The notes under the pieces were generated by a model, which saw only the letters and a list, made by a program, of their open reading frames with translations, was not told the origin of the DNA and searched no databases. 64,000 nt of DNA. Origin: Kitasatospora sp. NBC_01287. Its GTDB lineage: Bacteria; Actinomycetota; Actinomycetes; Streptomycetales; Streptomycetaceae. The DNA lies in assembly GCF_026340565.1 (NCBI RefSeq), contig NZ_JAPEPB010000001.1, positions 7,848,001-7,912,000 on the forward strand, given 5' to 3'. The translations under genes and the position numbers were made by a program. Below, piece after piece: positions 49,501 through 57,637 of the stretch (positions are counted from its first letter, which is position 1; every line of letters starts with the position of its first letter).

Positions 49501-49714
49501 GCTGGCCACCGGGAACGCCGCGGTCGCCGAGCTGCCGCTGCTCGACACCCCGGTCGCGCTCGCCTTCGCCGAGGACGGTGGCCTGCTGCTGGTGGCGGAC
49601 ACCAGGGGGCTGCTGTGCCTGGAGGTCCAGGTCGACCCCGCGGTCCAGGCCGACCCCGCGGTCCAGGCCGACCCGTCGGCAGTGCCGCCCGTCTTCGAGG
49701 AGGAGCCGCAATGA
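46520..49714 (+). CDS. Caspase-like protease / STAND NTPase / beta-propeller protein (NLR-like)
   Basis: A 1064-residue cytosolic protein. Residues 10-230 form a C14 caspase-like domain: the catalytic His is His95 in VYCTGHG and the Cys is Cys149 in LVLDACF, 54 residues apart as in metacaspases. A STAND NTPase follows, with Walker A GATGTGKS (305-312) and Walker B ILVDDID (393-399). From about 730 to 1045 there are WD40-like or propeller blades (HDGSLRLWETATGSV, GQVYVWGRG). The order protease, switch, sensor is that of NLR-type immune proteins. The GTG at 46520 overlaps the hydrolase gene; the stop overlaps the next start (ATGA). Self-activated proteolysis is inferred from family knowledge. 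Confidence 0.87.
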   Translation: MPSAQRLAERWFLLAGDGDYAQSTGLEPLTFVARELALMRTALTELGMTEIGPPPPGAGERGLGQARQALVDWQRTLPVGPAHPPPLVLVYCTGHGLQRRADRWGLVLPEHTSAQPRTLSALDIVEPLLGSQEEGLPQVGQVMLVLDACFAQLGALQGIQQISGLADELRATGFDVWLVAASQSVEKARQLVFVRAFREALRGADGRAAVLDPDRLVEAVNAHIEGPQQVWIARSGTRSCEVLPDPGHMPAAPPRLDREWSNVGRGLTGTTPRPGWFFSGRAAELDELRHHLAGFGASGLLVLRGATGTGKSALLARLAMTGIAAWRREVPPIERRRGSLPPQDGVHAIVSARPATTDELARRIGRALDLPLGPHAGPAELIDTLERLPRRAILVDDIDRAGTDPALLVTELLEPLCQYADATIVLAARPAPGTDALWERLGVPVRTLAADPKAVRAYLGAYLEHRTGAFARQDGAAEVAVVADDLAEACHGHFDAAAHAVFTFHESQGDLAAARAAAGRSLRLLYGELLGAAAGRPGNWAEAMLRPIEAAAAGGARAGLTAAEWAALATALDPAGAAHRPEDARAAAELLGPAALPHGAGPAARTWRLAHPLEPGRDSSKFAAAVRTALPPDGPPADRAWAVARRAWLLADLARQDPERFRAELDLPDFWLSLPPEVAARLVGDRPGLLGSAALREAVRSLPPQSPPGARAFRLKSVLLRGGAAEQATALDIRRFGSPVGLRWAAPEDDEPPITTELAVAEGYALTAHHDGSLRLWETATGSVAAVLAAAHSGGVPSGLSLAVVDGRPVVVAATGGGALLWRPDGAGGEPVPLPPSLLAPGEAFALLADGRLAVARGGGIEVTELGARPRAAAPPLRIGRPVSRLLAVGGAAAAGLVVVEARGTVTTWPMAPGASAVRPAPVLAAAGARLAVAASGRTLAAVGADGQVYVWGRGAAVGGGTARPLAAPGCLAVSDQLVATASGGRHPALTLRPLATGNAAVAELPLLDTPVALAFAEDGGLLLVADTRGLLCLEVQVDPAVQADPAVQADPSAVPPVFEEEPQ

Positions 49715-52700
49715 GTGCACCGGATCCCGTCCCCGCCCGCGACGTCCCCGCCCGCGACGTCGTCATCGGCGCGCTGCTCGCGCTGGACCGGCTGATGGAC
49801 GCGTCCGAGCAGGGCGAGCCGCCCGAGCCGAAGTCACTGGAGGCCCTGCTCGTCCACCTGGCGGAGCACGGCCTGCGGCCGCTGATCGAGCAGCCGGCGC
49901 TCGCGAACCTCCCGGCCTGGCTGGTCCGCGGCACCGAGCGGGGCCTGGGGCGGCTGGTCGGCGTGCTCACCGAGGAGAGCGGCGAGGACGACCCCTGGGG
50001 GTTCCTGGTCGGCGCCGTGCAGGAGGTCCCCGGGCTGGGCGGTGACCTCCTCACGCTCCTCGGCGACGCGCGGTGCGTGGGCGCGGGCGATCCGGTCGCG
50101 CGGTCGGGGGCCGGCATCCTCGACGTGGTGGCCCTCTCGGAGGGCCGGGCGTGGGTCGCCGGGCTGCGGGCCGGTACCGAGGACGGGGAGAGCGGGTCGG
50201 CCGGCCCGGACCACGACGCCGCGGCGCGGGAGCTGCTGCGGGGAGCCAGGCGCTGGCAGTCCGTCTCCCGGGCGACCGGCCGGGCCGCCGGGCAGGCGGT
50301 CGAGGCGGTCCGCGCGCTGCTGGCGGACCTGGACGTCCGGCGGGCGGTCCGGGCGGCGCCCGCGCAGGCCGCCCTCGGGCTGCTGCCGCCGCAGTCGCTC
50401 GACGATGCCGCCGTCGCCCTGCCCGCGGCCCTGCGGACGCTGGCCCGCACGCTGGACCTCCCGGACCTGCGCTACCCGGACAGACCCGTGCTCGCGGCCG
50501 GCGCGAGTGCCCAGGGGCAGCTCGGGCGCCGGAGCTACCAGCCGATGGACGCGGCCGAGGCGCGGGTGCGGGCCGAGGCCACCGGCGGGGCGCTGGTCCA
50601 CCCCGGTGACGGCGGCTGGTACCTGACCCCGAGCGCCGGCGGGCCGTCCGTCCGCGTGGTGGCCGACCCGGCGCTGGGCCTGGCCGGAGCCGCCCAGGCC
50701 TACTGGGGCCCGGCGTGGGACGACTGGCAGCGCGCCCAGCACCGCACCGCGCTGGGGGATCTGCGCTGGTCCCTGCGGGAGTGGCGGGAGAGCCCGGCCA
50801 ACCAGCCGCTCGCGGACATCGAGACCGGGCAGGTCGAGCACCTGCGGCGGATGTTCCAAGGGGACAGCCGCAGGGTCGCGGTGCTCGGCGGGCCCAGCGG
50901 CTCCGGAAAGTCGTGCATCACCCGCTGCTTCCTGCGGCGGATGGCGGACGAGGGCCGGCCCGTGGTCCTGCTGGCGCCCGACAGCGGTGAGTTCCCGTCC
51001 CAGGGGGTGCTGCGCCAGGTGGTCCGCCACGCGCTGGCGGCCGCCGCGCCGCCCTCGGACGGGCCCGGGCGCCCGGTGGTGGTGCTGGACGGCATCCGTC
51101 CGCTCGGCGAGACGGATGCCGACCAGATCCTGCCGTCCGTCGCGGACGAACTGGACGTCAGCCTGCTGGCCGTCCTCCAGTACGACGTCACCACGCACCA
51201 CGACTGGCAGACGGAGTCGCTCACGGTGCTGCGCTCCGTGGTCCGGCCGGTCGCGCTGGCCGACTTCGCGGCCCGGGCCCAGGCGGCGCACCCGGACGCG
51301 GTCTCGGGCAGCGAACGCTTCATCAGCGCGATGTGCCGCCGCTACCCGCACGATCTGCACCGGTTCAGCCACGGCCTGGTCATGGCGCGCCGCAAGGGCA
51401 TCGACACCGTCGAGGAGCTGGAGGAGGAGCTGCGCGCCCGGTTCACCGAGGAGCTCGGCGCGCGCACCCAGCGGCAGGTCGCGCTGGTGGCCGCGCTCTC
51501 CCTGCTCGGCGGCGAGCACGTCGTGCCGGAGGCCGAGCTCGAACTGGCGGCCGAGCTGGACGGGCTCGGCGCGACCCGGGGAAGGCTCCCGGGGAGCTAC
51601 CGCTTCGACAGCCGCGCCGACTGTCAGCAGCTGCTCGCCGCCTTCGCCCGAACCGAGTACCCGGACCAGGCGAAGCGGCCGGAACCGGGGCGGCTGCTGG
51701 TCGCACTGGTGGCGCCGGTGCTGGCCGAGTTGCTGGGCAGCGGCCCCGAGGAGCCGTCGGAGAGCGTCGCGGAACGCCCGCTGGCCCTGCTGCGCGGGGC
51801 CCGGCTGCACGACGACGCGGTCTGCCGGCAGCTCACCGACGAGCTCTGGCAGGAGCACCGGGAGGCGCTGCGCGGCTGGGAGCGGATGGCCTCGCCGCTG
51901 GAGCTGGCCGTGCTGCTGCTGGCCGTCGACTCCTCACTCGGCGACGAGATGTTCACCGAGCTGCTCCGCACGATGCTGGACGGGCTCCCGGAGGCCCGCC
52001 CCGGCACGGCCCGTGAGCTGCTGCCCGCCGTCCGGGCGGTCCACCGCTACCGCCACCGGATCGGCGACGAGGAGCTCGACCGCCTGCTGGCCTGGTGCGA
52101 GGAGCGCTTCGCCGGGATCCTCGACCGCAGGCCCGCCGCCGGCGACCAGCTCTTCAGCCTGCTGGAGCTGTTCAGCAGGTTCCACGACGCCGAGCTCGAC
52201 CGGTTCGTCGCCGCTCGCGGCGCCGAGATCCTGGTGGGGCTCGACCCGAAGCGGGCCCTCGACTACCGCACGGTCTCCCGGGTGGACGAGATCGTGCGGC
52301 GGGCCAGGCGGATGAGCGGCGAGCAGAGCGCCGACGCGTGGGTCGAGAACACCCCCGAGGTGCAGAAGCTGCTCGCGCACACCCCGAACCCCCTGGACGG
52401 CGCCGCGCTGTTCATGGCCGCCCTCGTCCTGAGGCTGCGCTTCGACCACGAGTACCACGACTGGGACGCCGTGCTCCAGCGCTACGGCGACCGGCTCCGC
52501 CGCGCGCTGCGCGACGCGCGGGCGTGGGAGCTGCGCTACGCGCTGGACGAGGCACGGCGCTTCAACCTGGTGTTCGTGACGAAGATGCTCAACTCGCTCA
52601 ACGCGCCGAACTCGACCAACGCCTTCGCCACCGCGGCCCGCGGCGCGCTGACCCGCGGCGCGCTGCCGGCGGAAGCCGCCCTGCTGCTGCGGACCGTGAG

Positions 52701-54759
52701 CGAGATCCACAGCGCCACCGCCCGCAAGACGATCTTCACCGGGGACGACCCCCACGCGCGCGCCCTGGCCGTCCGGTTGGCCGAGCTGGTCAAGGAGAGC
52801 GACGACGCGAAGGGGGCCGGACTGCTGCTCTCGGCCGCGGCACGGGTGGACGACCTCTTCCTGACCGGGACCAAGGGCTGCGCCTGGCACCTCGCCGAGG
52901 CGCTGGGGCAGGAGTGGGTGACCCGTCAGATCGACGGCGACCCGCGGATCTCCGTGCAGTACCACCTGATCAAGGGCGTCTGGGAGGTCGACGCGTCCTA
53001 CCGCGCGCAGAGTCTGGACCTCTTCGTGGAGGTCACCGCGCGGGCGCTCAACTACTCGATGCGGCCGTGGGGTCCGCAGGTCGCCCTGCTCATCGGGCAG
53101 GACGACGAGTTCGGCTCCGTCTTCATCGAGAAGCTCGGCCGGGAGGTCAAGGAGGAGCGCCTGCTGTCCGGCATGCTGACGGCGGTCAGCCTGGAGGCGC
53201 GGCGTCAGTTCCACCGGCTGGGGCCCGCGATCTACCCGGCCCTGCCGGTGGCGTACCTCCAGCGCCACACCCAGCGGGAGTTCGCCGAGCGCGCGCGGGC
53301 GTCCTCCGCGAGCAGCGCGGCGCTGTGCGCGCGGGAGACCATCAGGACCCTGGTCGCCGGCGGCCTGACCGCGGCCGACGCGGGGCGCTACGTCCTGCTG
53401 GAGAGCGACCGGGAGAGCGTCGAGGAGGCGGGCCGGCGCTGGGCCGGGCGGCTGCGCCGGGGCTCCAGCAGCAGCGAGGTCACGGAGGTGCTCAACGTGC
53501 TGAGGCAGCTCGACTCCGCCGCCGCCACCGCCGTGCTGGCCTCGCTGGACATCCGGCGACCCTCGGCGCGGGCCGGCGCGGGCACCGTGCTGCAGGACCA
53601 GTTGCGCCGGGCGATGTACCGGGACCCGGTGGAGGCGGTGGGCCTGCTCACCGCGGTCGAGGGCCTCGCGCCCGGCCGGGGCGAGGAGTTGATGCGCCAG
53701 GCGCAGCGGGACGGCAACAAGCTCTGGAACACCTTCACCGTCGAGCTCGGCCACATCCAGCACCCCACCCAGCAGTACACGGTGCTGCGGCAGCTCGTGA
53801 CGCTGGGCCTGCGGCCCGACCAGCCGCACTCGGCCTGGATGGACAACCTCAGGCCGCGCCTGGACGCCATGGCGCGGGAGGTGACCGGCCCGGCGCCGTT
53901 GCGGGACCTGGTGCGCCTGGCGCTCATCTGGCGGACCGAGTGGGCGAGCGAGCTCGCGGCGCTCATCGACGCACCGAAGGTCGCCCGGCGGCTCGCCCAC
54001 GGCCGGGTCGACGACCTCTCGCAGCTGGCCGGCCTGCTGTCGACGCTGCGCACCGCCGGCGCCGACGCCGGCGTCGAACTGCTCCTCGACGTCCTGGAGG
54101 AGCTGCCGCCCGACTCCGTGGTCCGCTCCCTGGAGCTGCGCTTCGCCGACGCGCTGGTGGAGTTCGCCCGCCGCTGCCGTCCCGCCCTGGCCGCGCGGCT
54201 GGCGCCGGCACTCGCGGAGTCGATCGGCCGCCGGGTGCGGCGCGCGGTCGTCTTCGACGAGGCCGAGCACTGGGAGGAGATCGGCTGGGCGGCGATGACG
54301 CTGCGCCTGATGGACCGCGTGGACCTGATCCCCCCGCAGCTGCCGGGGCGGCTGCCGAACCAGGCCCATCCCTACGCGGCGGTCTGGGGGGTGCGCTGGC
54401 TGCCCCAGCAGGACTGGACGAGGCGGACGGTGGAGTCGGGGATGGCGGTCGTGCTGGGGGCCGCGCGGCCGAGTCCCGGGGCGGCCTTCGTCGCGCTCGC
54501 CTGCGCCTCGCAGGCGGGCCGCACCGGGGAGCTGCTCGCCGCCGACGGGACCTGGCCGAGCGTCGCCGCCAGCGGGGCCCGCGCCCTGACCGTGCTGCAG
54601 GGCATGGCCGGTGAGGACCGGGTGCTGCGCAGCGCCCTCGTCGCCCAGCGCGAAGCCGTCCTGGAGCGCATCGACCGGCCGACGGCGCGGACCGCGGGCC
54701 ACCGCGACCTCGCCAGGGCCTGGTTCGACGCGGAGCCCCTCGACTCGCTGGGCGCGTGA
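49711..54759 (+). CDS. 1682-residue P-loop NTPase with long helical C-terminus
   Basis: A very large cytosolic protein. Residues 1-370 show no domain I can name and are helical with an Arg-rich middle. A P-loop NTPase lies at about 375-700: Walker A LGGPSGSGKSC (about 391-402) and Walker B PVVVLDGI (455-462), followed by a winged-helix-like part with RRYPHDLHRFSH. The remaining 980 residues are alpha-helical, rich in Leu, Arg and Glu, and resemble a repeat solenoid. There are no membrane segments. The ATG overlaps the stop of the caspase-STAND gene (ATGA), so the two are made together with the hydrolase. A role as sensor or platform of the same defence-like complex is likely but unproven. Confidence 0.8.
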   Translation: MSAPDPVPARDVPARDVVIGALLALDRLMDASEQGEPPEPKSLEALLVHLAEHGLRPLIEQPALANLPAWLVRGTERGLGRLVGVLTEESGEDDPWGFLVGAVQEVPGLGGDLLTLLGDARCVGAGDPVARSGAGILDVVALSEGRAWVAGLRAGTEDGESGSAGPDHDAAARELLRGARRWQSVSRATGRAAGQAVEAVRALLADLDVRRAVRAAPAQAALGLLPPQSLDDAAVALPAALRTLARTLDLPDLRYPDRPVLAAGASAQGQLGRRSYQPMDAAEARVRAEATGGALVHPGDGGWYLTPSAGGPSVRVVADPALGLAGAAQAYWGPAWDDWQRAQHRTALGDLRWSLREWRESPANQPLADIETGQVEHLRRMFQGDSRRVAVLGGPSGSGKSCITRCFLRRMADEGRPVVLLAPDSGEFPSQGVLRQVVRHALAAAAPPSDGPGRPVVVLDGIRPLGETDADQILPSVADELDVSLLAVLQYDVTTHHDWQTESLTVLRSVVRPVALADFAARAQAAHPDAVSGSERFISAMCRRYPHDLHRFSHGLVMARRKGIDTVEELEEELRARFTEELGARTQRQVALVAALSLLGGEHVVPEAELELAAELDGLGATRGRLPGSYRFDSRADCQQLLAAFARTEYPDQAKRPEPGRLLVALVAPVLAELLGSGPEEPSESVAERPLALLRGARLHDDAVCRQLTDELWQEHREALRGWERMASPLELAVLLLAVDSSLGDEMFTELLRTMLDGLPEARPGTARELLPAVRAVHRYRHRIGDEELDRLLAWCEERFAGILDRRPAAGDQLFSLLELFSRFHDAELDRFVAARGAEILVGLDPKRALDYRTVSRVDEIVRRARRMSGEQSADAWVENTPEVQKLLAHTPNPLDGAALFMAALVLRLRFDHEYHDWDAVLQRYGDRLRRALRDARAWELRYALDEARRFNLVFVTKMLNSLNAPNSTNAFATAARGALTRGALPAEAALLLRTVSEIHSATARKTIFTGDDPHARALAVRLAELVKESDDAKGAGLLLSAAARVDDLFLTGTKGCAWHLAEALGQEWVTRQIDGDPRISVQYHLIKGVWEVDASYRAQSLDLFVEVTARALNYSMRPWGPQVALLIGQDDEFGSVFIEKLGREVKEERLLSGMLTAVSLEARRQFHRLGPAIYPALPVAYLQRHTQREFAERARASSASSAALCARETIRTLVAGGLTAADAGRYVLLESDRESVEEAGRRWAGRLRRGSSSSEVTEVLNVLRQLDSAAATAVLASLDIRRPSARAGAGTVLQDQLRRAMYRDPVEAVGLLTAVEGLAPGRGEELMRQAQRDGNKLWNTFTVELGHIQHPTQQYTVLRQLVTLGLRPDQPHSAWMDNLRPRLDAMAREVTGPAPLRDLVRLALIWRTEWASELAALIDAPKVARRLAHGRVDDLSQLAGLLSTLRTAGADAGVELLLDVLEELPPDSVVRSLELRFADALVEFARRCRPALAARLAPALAESIGRRVRRAVVFDEAEHWEEIGWAAMTLRLMDRVDLIPPQLPGRLPNQAHPYAAVWGVRWLPQQDWTRRTVESGMAVVLGAARPSPGAAFVALACASQAGRTGELLAADGTWPSVAASGARALTVLQGMAGEDRVLRSALVAQREAVLERIDRPTARTAGHRDLARAWFDAEPLDSLGA

Positions 54760-54838
54760 CCCGGGCGGCTCGCGTGACCCGGGCGGCCCGGGTCGGCTCG
54801 GTCAGCTCGGTCAGCTCGGGTCGGCTCGGGTCAGCCGG

Positions 54839-56995
54839 TCAGTCGGTCAGCCGCAGGGAGAGGATGCCGTCCGGGGTGGCCAGGAAGATGCGGCCGAGCG
54901 CGTCCACGGCGGCGGAGTGCACGGCCGAGCCCAGCAGCAGGTCGCAGGCGGGGTCCGTCTCGGTCAGCCGGCGGATCCGGACGAAGCCGTCGGCCCAGGC
55001 GGTGACGAGCAGCGGGCCGCTCGGGCTGTCGGCCAGGGCGAGGGCGGTGACCGGGGTGGGCCGGGCGTCGGCGGGGGTGGTCAGCGGGGGGCGGCCCACC
55101 GCCCAGACCCTGACCTGGCCGTCGAGGCCGCCACTGGCCAGGAGCAGCTCGTTGGTGGCCGCCACGTCCGTGGCGGCCACCGCGCTGACCGGGCCCTGGT
55201 GCAGCGGCTCGGGCGAGCGCAGGTCGGAGTCGTCGGTGCGGAACCAGTGGAGGTGGCCGGTGGTGTCGCCGGCCGCGAGGCCCGGGGTCCGCATGCCGTG
55301 GGGCGGGGCGAGGGCGGTGAGGCCGGTACCGAGGGCCCTGGCGATGGACGAGGCGACCACGGCGGCGTGGCGGTTGGGGACGGCGGTCGGCGGGGGGACG
55401 AGCTGGAAGGCACCCGCGGGGCCGAGCAGCAGCAGGTCGCCGCTCCTGGTGCAGGCCAGGCAGTCCGGTGCCGCCGCGGGTCCCGGCGCCTCGGGTCCCG
55501 GCGTCTCGGGTCCTGTCGCCTCGGGCAGCGAGCGCGGCTGGTCCGTCTGCCGGCCGTCCTCCGGGTTGAGTTCGCGCAGCCGGCCGTCCGGAGTGAGGAC
55601 CAGCAGACGGTCCTCGTACGGGCCCTGGCCGAGCGTCAGGGCGAGCACCGGGGTCCAGCGGGTCCAGTCGACCTGCCAGGGCAGGCCGTCCCAGGCCGTG
55701 GGCTGCTGGGCGAGCAGGTGCAGCCGGAGCACGGCCGAGCGGGAGCCCGGATCGGGGACGGCGGCGACCGCCGGGCCCGCCAGGTTCCAGGCCCGGCCGG
55801 TCAGCGTCGCCAGCACCTCGGCCGGGGCCTGGTCGAGGACCCGGCCGATCGTCGCGGGGGTCGCGCGGATCAGCAGCTGGGCGTTGCCCAGCAGATCGGC
55901 GGAGGAGCCGGCACGCAGGGTGAACTCGGCCAGCAGCGCGACGACTTCGGGATCGGCGGTGGTGAGGTCCGCGGTGCCGTCGGGCGTCCGCGGGAGTCTG
56001 CGGCCCAGCGCCGCGGCCAACTCGGCGGCCGAGGGCGCCGGGCCGGAGGCGGCGACCAGGGTGGCCAGCCGGTCGGGGCGCAGCCGCCAGGCGGTGCCAC
56101 CGGGCTCGGCCGGGAGCAGCGCGGCGGCGCGCCGCACCGCCTGCTCGCCGCCGGTCCTGGGCAGGGCGGCCCACTGGCGCTCCGTCAGCGGGAGGTCGGC
56201 GGCGGCCAGCGCGCGCAGGGCCGGGCGCAGCTCCTCGGGTACGGCGGCCCACCAGGCCTGGCAGGTGTCGGCGCCCGGGGCGCTCGCCGCCGAGGGCTTG
56301 GCGGTGCGGGCGGCGAGCAGGGCCAGGCCGGGGCTCGGGTAGACGTTCTCCGGCCGGGCGCCGAGCGTGGCGCACCAGGCGGCGAAGCGCTGCGGGTCGG
56401 TCCACCGGGGATCGTCCAGGTCGAGCACGGCCGGCTCGGGGACGCCGGGCACCGGCGCGCCCTCCACCAGCAGTCGCAGACCGGGCAGCGTCAGCAGCGG
56501 CCCGAGCAACTCGCGCGTGATGCCCGCCGGGTCGGCGGCGCGCTGCAGGTCGGTGACGGCGATGACCGGCGGCTCGGGCAGGCGGGCCAGCGCGGCCAGC
56601 AGCGCGGCGGGCGTGCGGGTGGCCCGGGCGAAGGCGCGGCCGAGCTGCCAGGTGGCGCCGCGCGGGCTCAGCCCGGCGGCGTCCAGCAGGACGTGCAGCT
56701 GCCGGGTCGGCCGGGCGGGCGGTATGCCGGTCGTCGTCGTCGCCGTGGTGGGCGGGCGGGCGGTGGCGAGCCAGCGCAGCAGGTGGCTGCGGCCGCTGCC
56801 CGAGGCGCCGGTGACCAGGCACAGGCGCGGGGCCTGCGGGTCGTCCAGCCAGCGCAGCAGGGCCGAGCCGGCCGGCCGCCGACCGGCCGGCAGGGGCGGC
56901 AGCCGCACGCCGTCGGTGGTCGCGTCGGTGGTCGCGTCGGTGGTCCGTGCGGCGGTGCTGTGCGCGGCGCTGGACTGCGCGGCATGCTCGGTCAT
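54839..56995 (-). CDS. NTPase-like / WD40-propeller protein with Arg in place of the Walker A Lys
   Basis: A 718-residue cytosolic protein. A short Thr/Ala/Asp-rich start leads to an NTPase-like region (about 35-230) whose P-loop reads VTGASGSGRSHLL: the invariant lysine of GxxxxGK[S/T] is replaced by Arg. The next part is helical with LPLTERQWAALPRTG in a winged-helix-like context. The C-terminal half (about 400-718) has propeller repeats, clearest in LLLASGGLDGQVRVWAVG and LLVTAWADGFVRIRRL. ATP hydrolysis may therefore be weak or lost. The ATG overlaps the stop of the T7SS-associated gene (ATGA), so it belongs to the toxin operon. It is convergent with the giant NTPase gene, 79 bp apart. 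Confidence 0.82.
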   Translation of the reverse strand: MTEHAAQSSAAHSTAARTTDATTDATTDGVRLPPLPAGRRPAGSALLRWLDDPQAPRLCLVTGASGSGRSHLLRWLATARPPTTATTTTGIPPARPTRQLHVLLDAAGLSPRGATWQLGRAFARATRTPAALLAALARLPEPPVIAVTDLQRAADPAGITRELLGPLLTLPGLRLLVEGAPVPGVPEPAVLDLDDPRWTDPQRFAAWCATLGARPENVYPSPGLALLAARTAKPSAASAPGADTCQAWWAAVPEELRPALRALAAADLPLTERQWAALPRTGGEQAVRRAAALLPAEPGGTAWRLRPDRLATLVAASGPAPSAAELAAALGRRLPRTPDGTADLTTADPEVVALLAEFTLRAGSSADLLGNAQLLIRATPATIGRVLDQAPAEVLATLTGRAWNLAGPAVAAVPDPGSRSAVLRLHLLAQQPTAWDGLPWQVDWTRWTPVLALTLGQGPYEDRLLVLTPDGRLRELNPEDGRQTDQPRSLPEATGPETPGPEAPGPAAAPDCLACTRSGDLLLLGPAGAFQLVPPPTAVPNRHAAVVASSIARALGTGLTALAPPHGMRTPGLAAGDTTGHLHWFRTDDSDLRSPEPLHQGPVSAVAATDVAATNELLLASGGLDGQVRVWAVGRPPLTTPADARPTPVTALALADSPSGPLLVTAWADGFVRIRRLTETDPACDLLLGSAVHSAAVDALGRIFLATPDGILSLRLTD

Positions 56996-57594
56996 CCGGT
57001 GGCCTCGGTGGCCTCGGGGGCCTCGGGGGCCTCGGCGAGGTCGGCCAGCGGGATGGTGACGCAGACACTGCTGCCCGGGTTGAGCCGGACGCCGCCCGCC
57101 GGTAGCGCCGAGGCGAGCTGACGGCCCGTCACTTCGCGCCAGCCCGGCCAGGTCGTGGGGACCAGCTCGCGCGAGGTGCAGGCGTCGACCACACCGTTCT
57201 CGACGTACAGGCTGGTGTCCTCGGGGCGGGCGAGCAGCAGCAGCGGTGCCTGGGCCAGCGCGGCGAGCAGCTGCGCCGAGTCGCCGTAGCCGGTGGCCGC
57301 CAGCTGCAGTGCGGCCTCCGCCGCGCTGCGCGGCACGGGCAGGCCGAGCGACTGGGGGGAGGGCCGGTACTTCGGGTTGTGCCAGAACCCGGCGATCTCC
57401 CCGTGCGCGTCCACCTGCCAGCCGCCGATGATCCCGAACGGCGGCACCTGCTCGTCCGGCCCGAACGCCGGGTCGGTCGCGTAGAGCCAGCTGCCGGGAC
57501 GGCTCCTGGCGGCGGCGCGCATGGCCTCGCTGAGCGGTGGCTCGGGGCGCTGCTCGGGCTGCGGCGCCGGCGGCTGCTCGGGCTGCGCGCTCAT
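56992..57594 (-). CDS. Type VII secretion-associated protein (SseB-related)
   Basis: A 200-residue soluble protein with a Pro/Gln/Glu-rich start. The core has SEAMRAAARSRPGSWLYATDPAF, GIIGGWQVDAHGEIAGFWHNPKYRPSP and LAATGYGDSAQLLAALAQAPLLLLARPED, phrases usual in streptomycete proteins annotated as type VII secretion system-associated, with an SseB-like second half. It lies 43 bp downstream of the predicted ADP-ribosyltransferase toxin gene and is coupled to the NTPase-propeller gene. It might be a chaperone, a secretion adaptor or the immunity protein; the sequence does not decide. The C-terminus is an Ala/Glu/Pro repeat. Confidence 0.68.
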   Translation of the reverse strand: MSAQPEQPPAPQPEQRPEPPLSEAMRAAARSRPGSWLYATDPAFGPDEQVPPFGIIGGWQVDAHGEIAGFWHNPKYRPSPQSLGLPVPRSAAEAALQLAATGYGDSAQLLAALAQAPLLLLARPEDTSLYVENGVVDACTSRELVPTTWPGWREVTGRQLASALPAGGVRLNPGSSVCVTIPLADLAEAPEAPEATEATG

Positions 57595-57637
57595 TCTCGG
57601 GGCTCCATCTCGTTCGTCTACCGGGCGATCCTACGGT

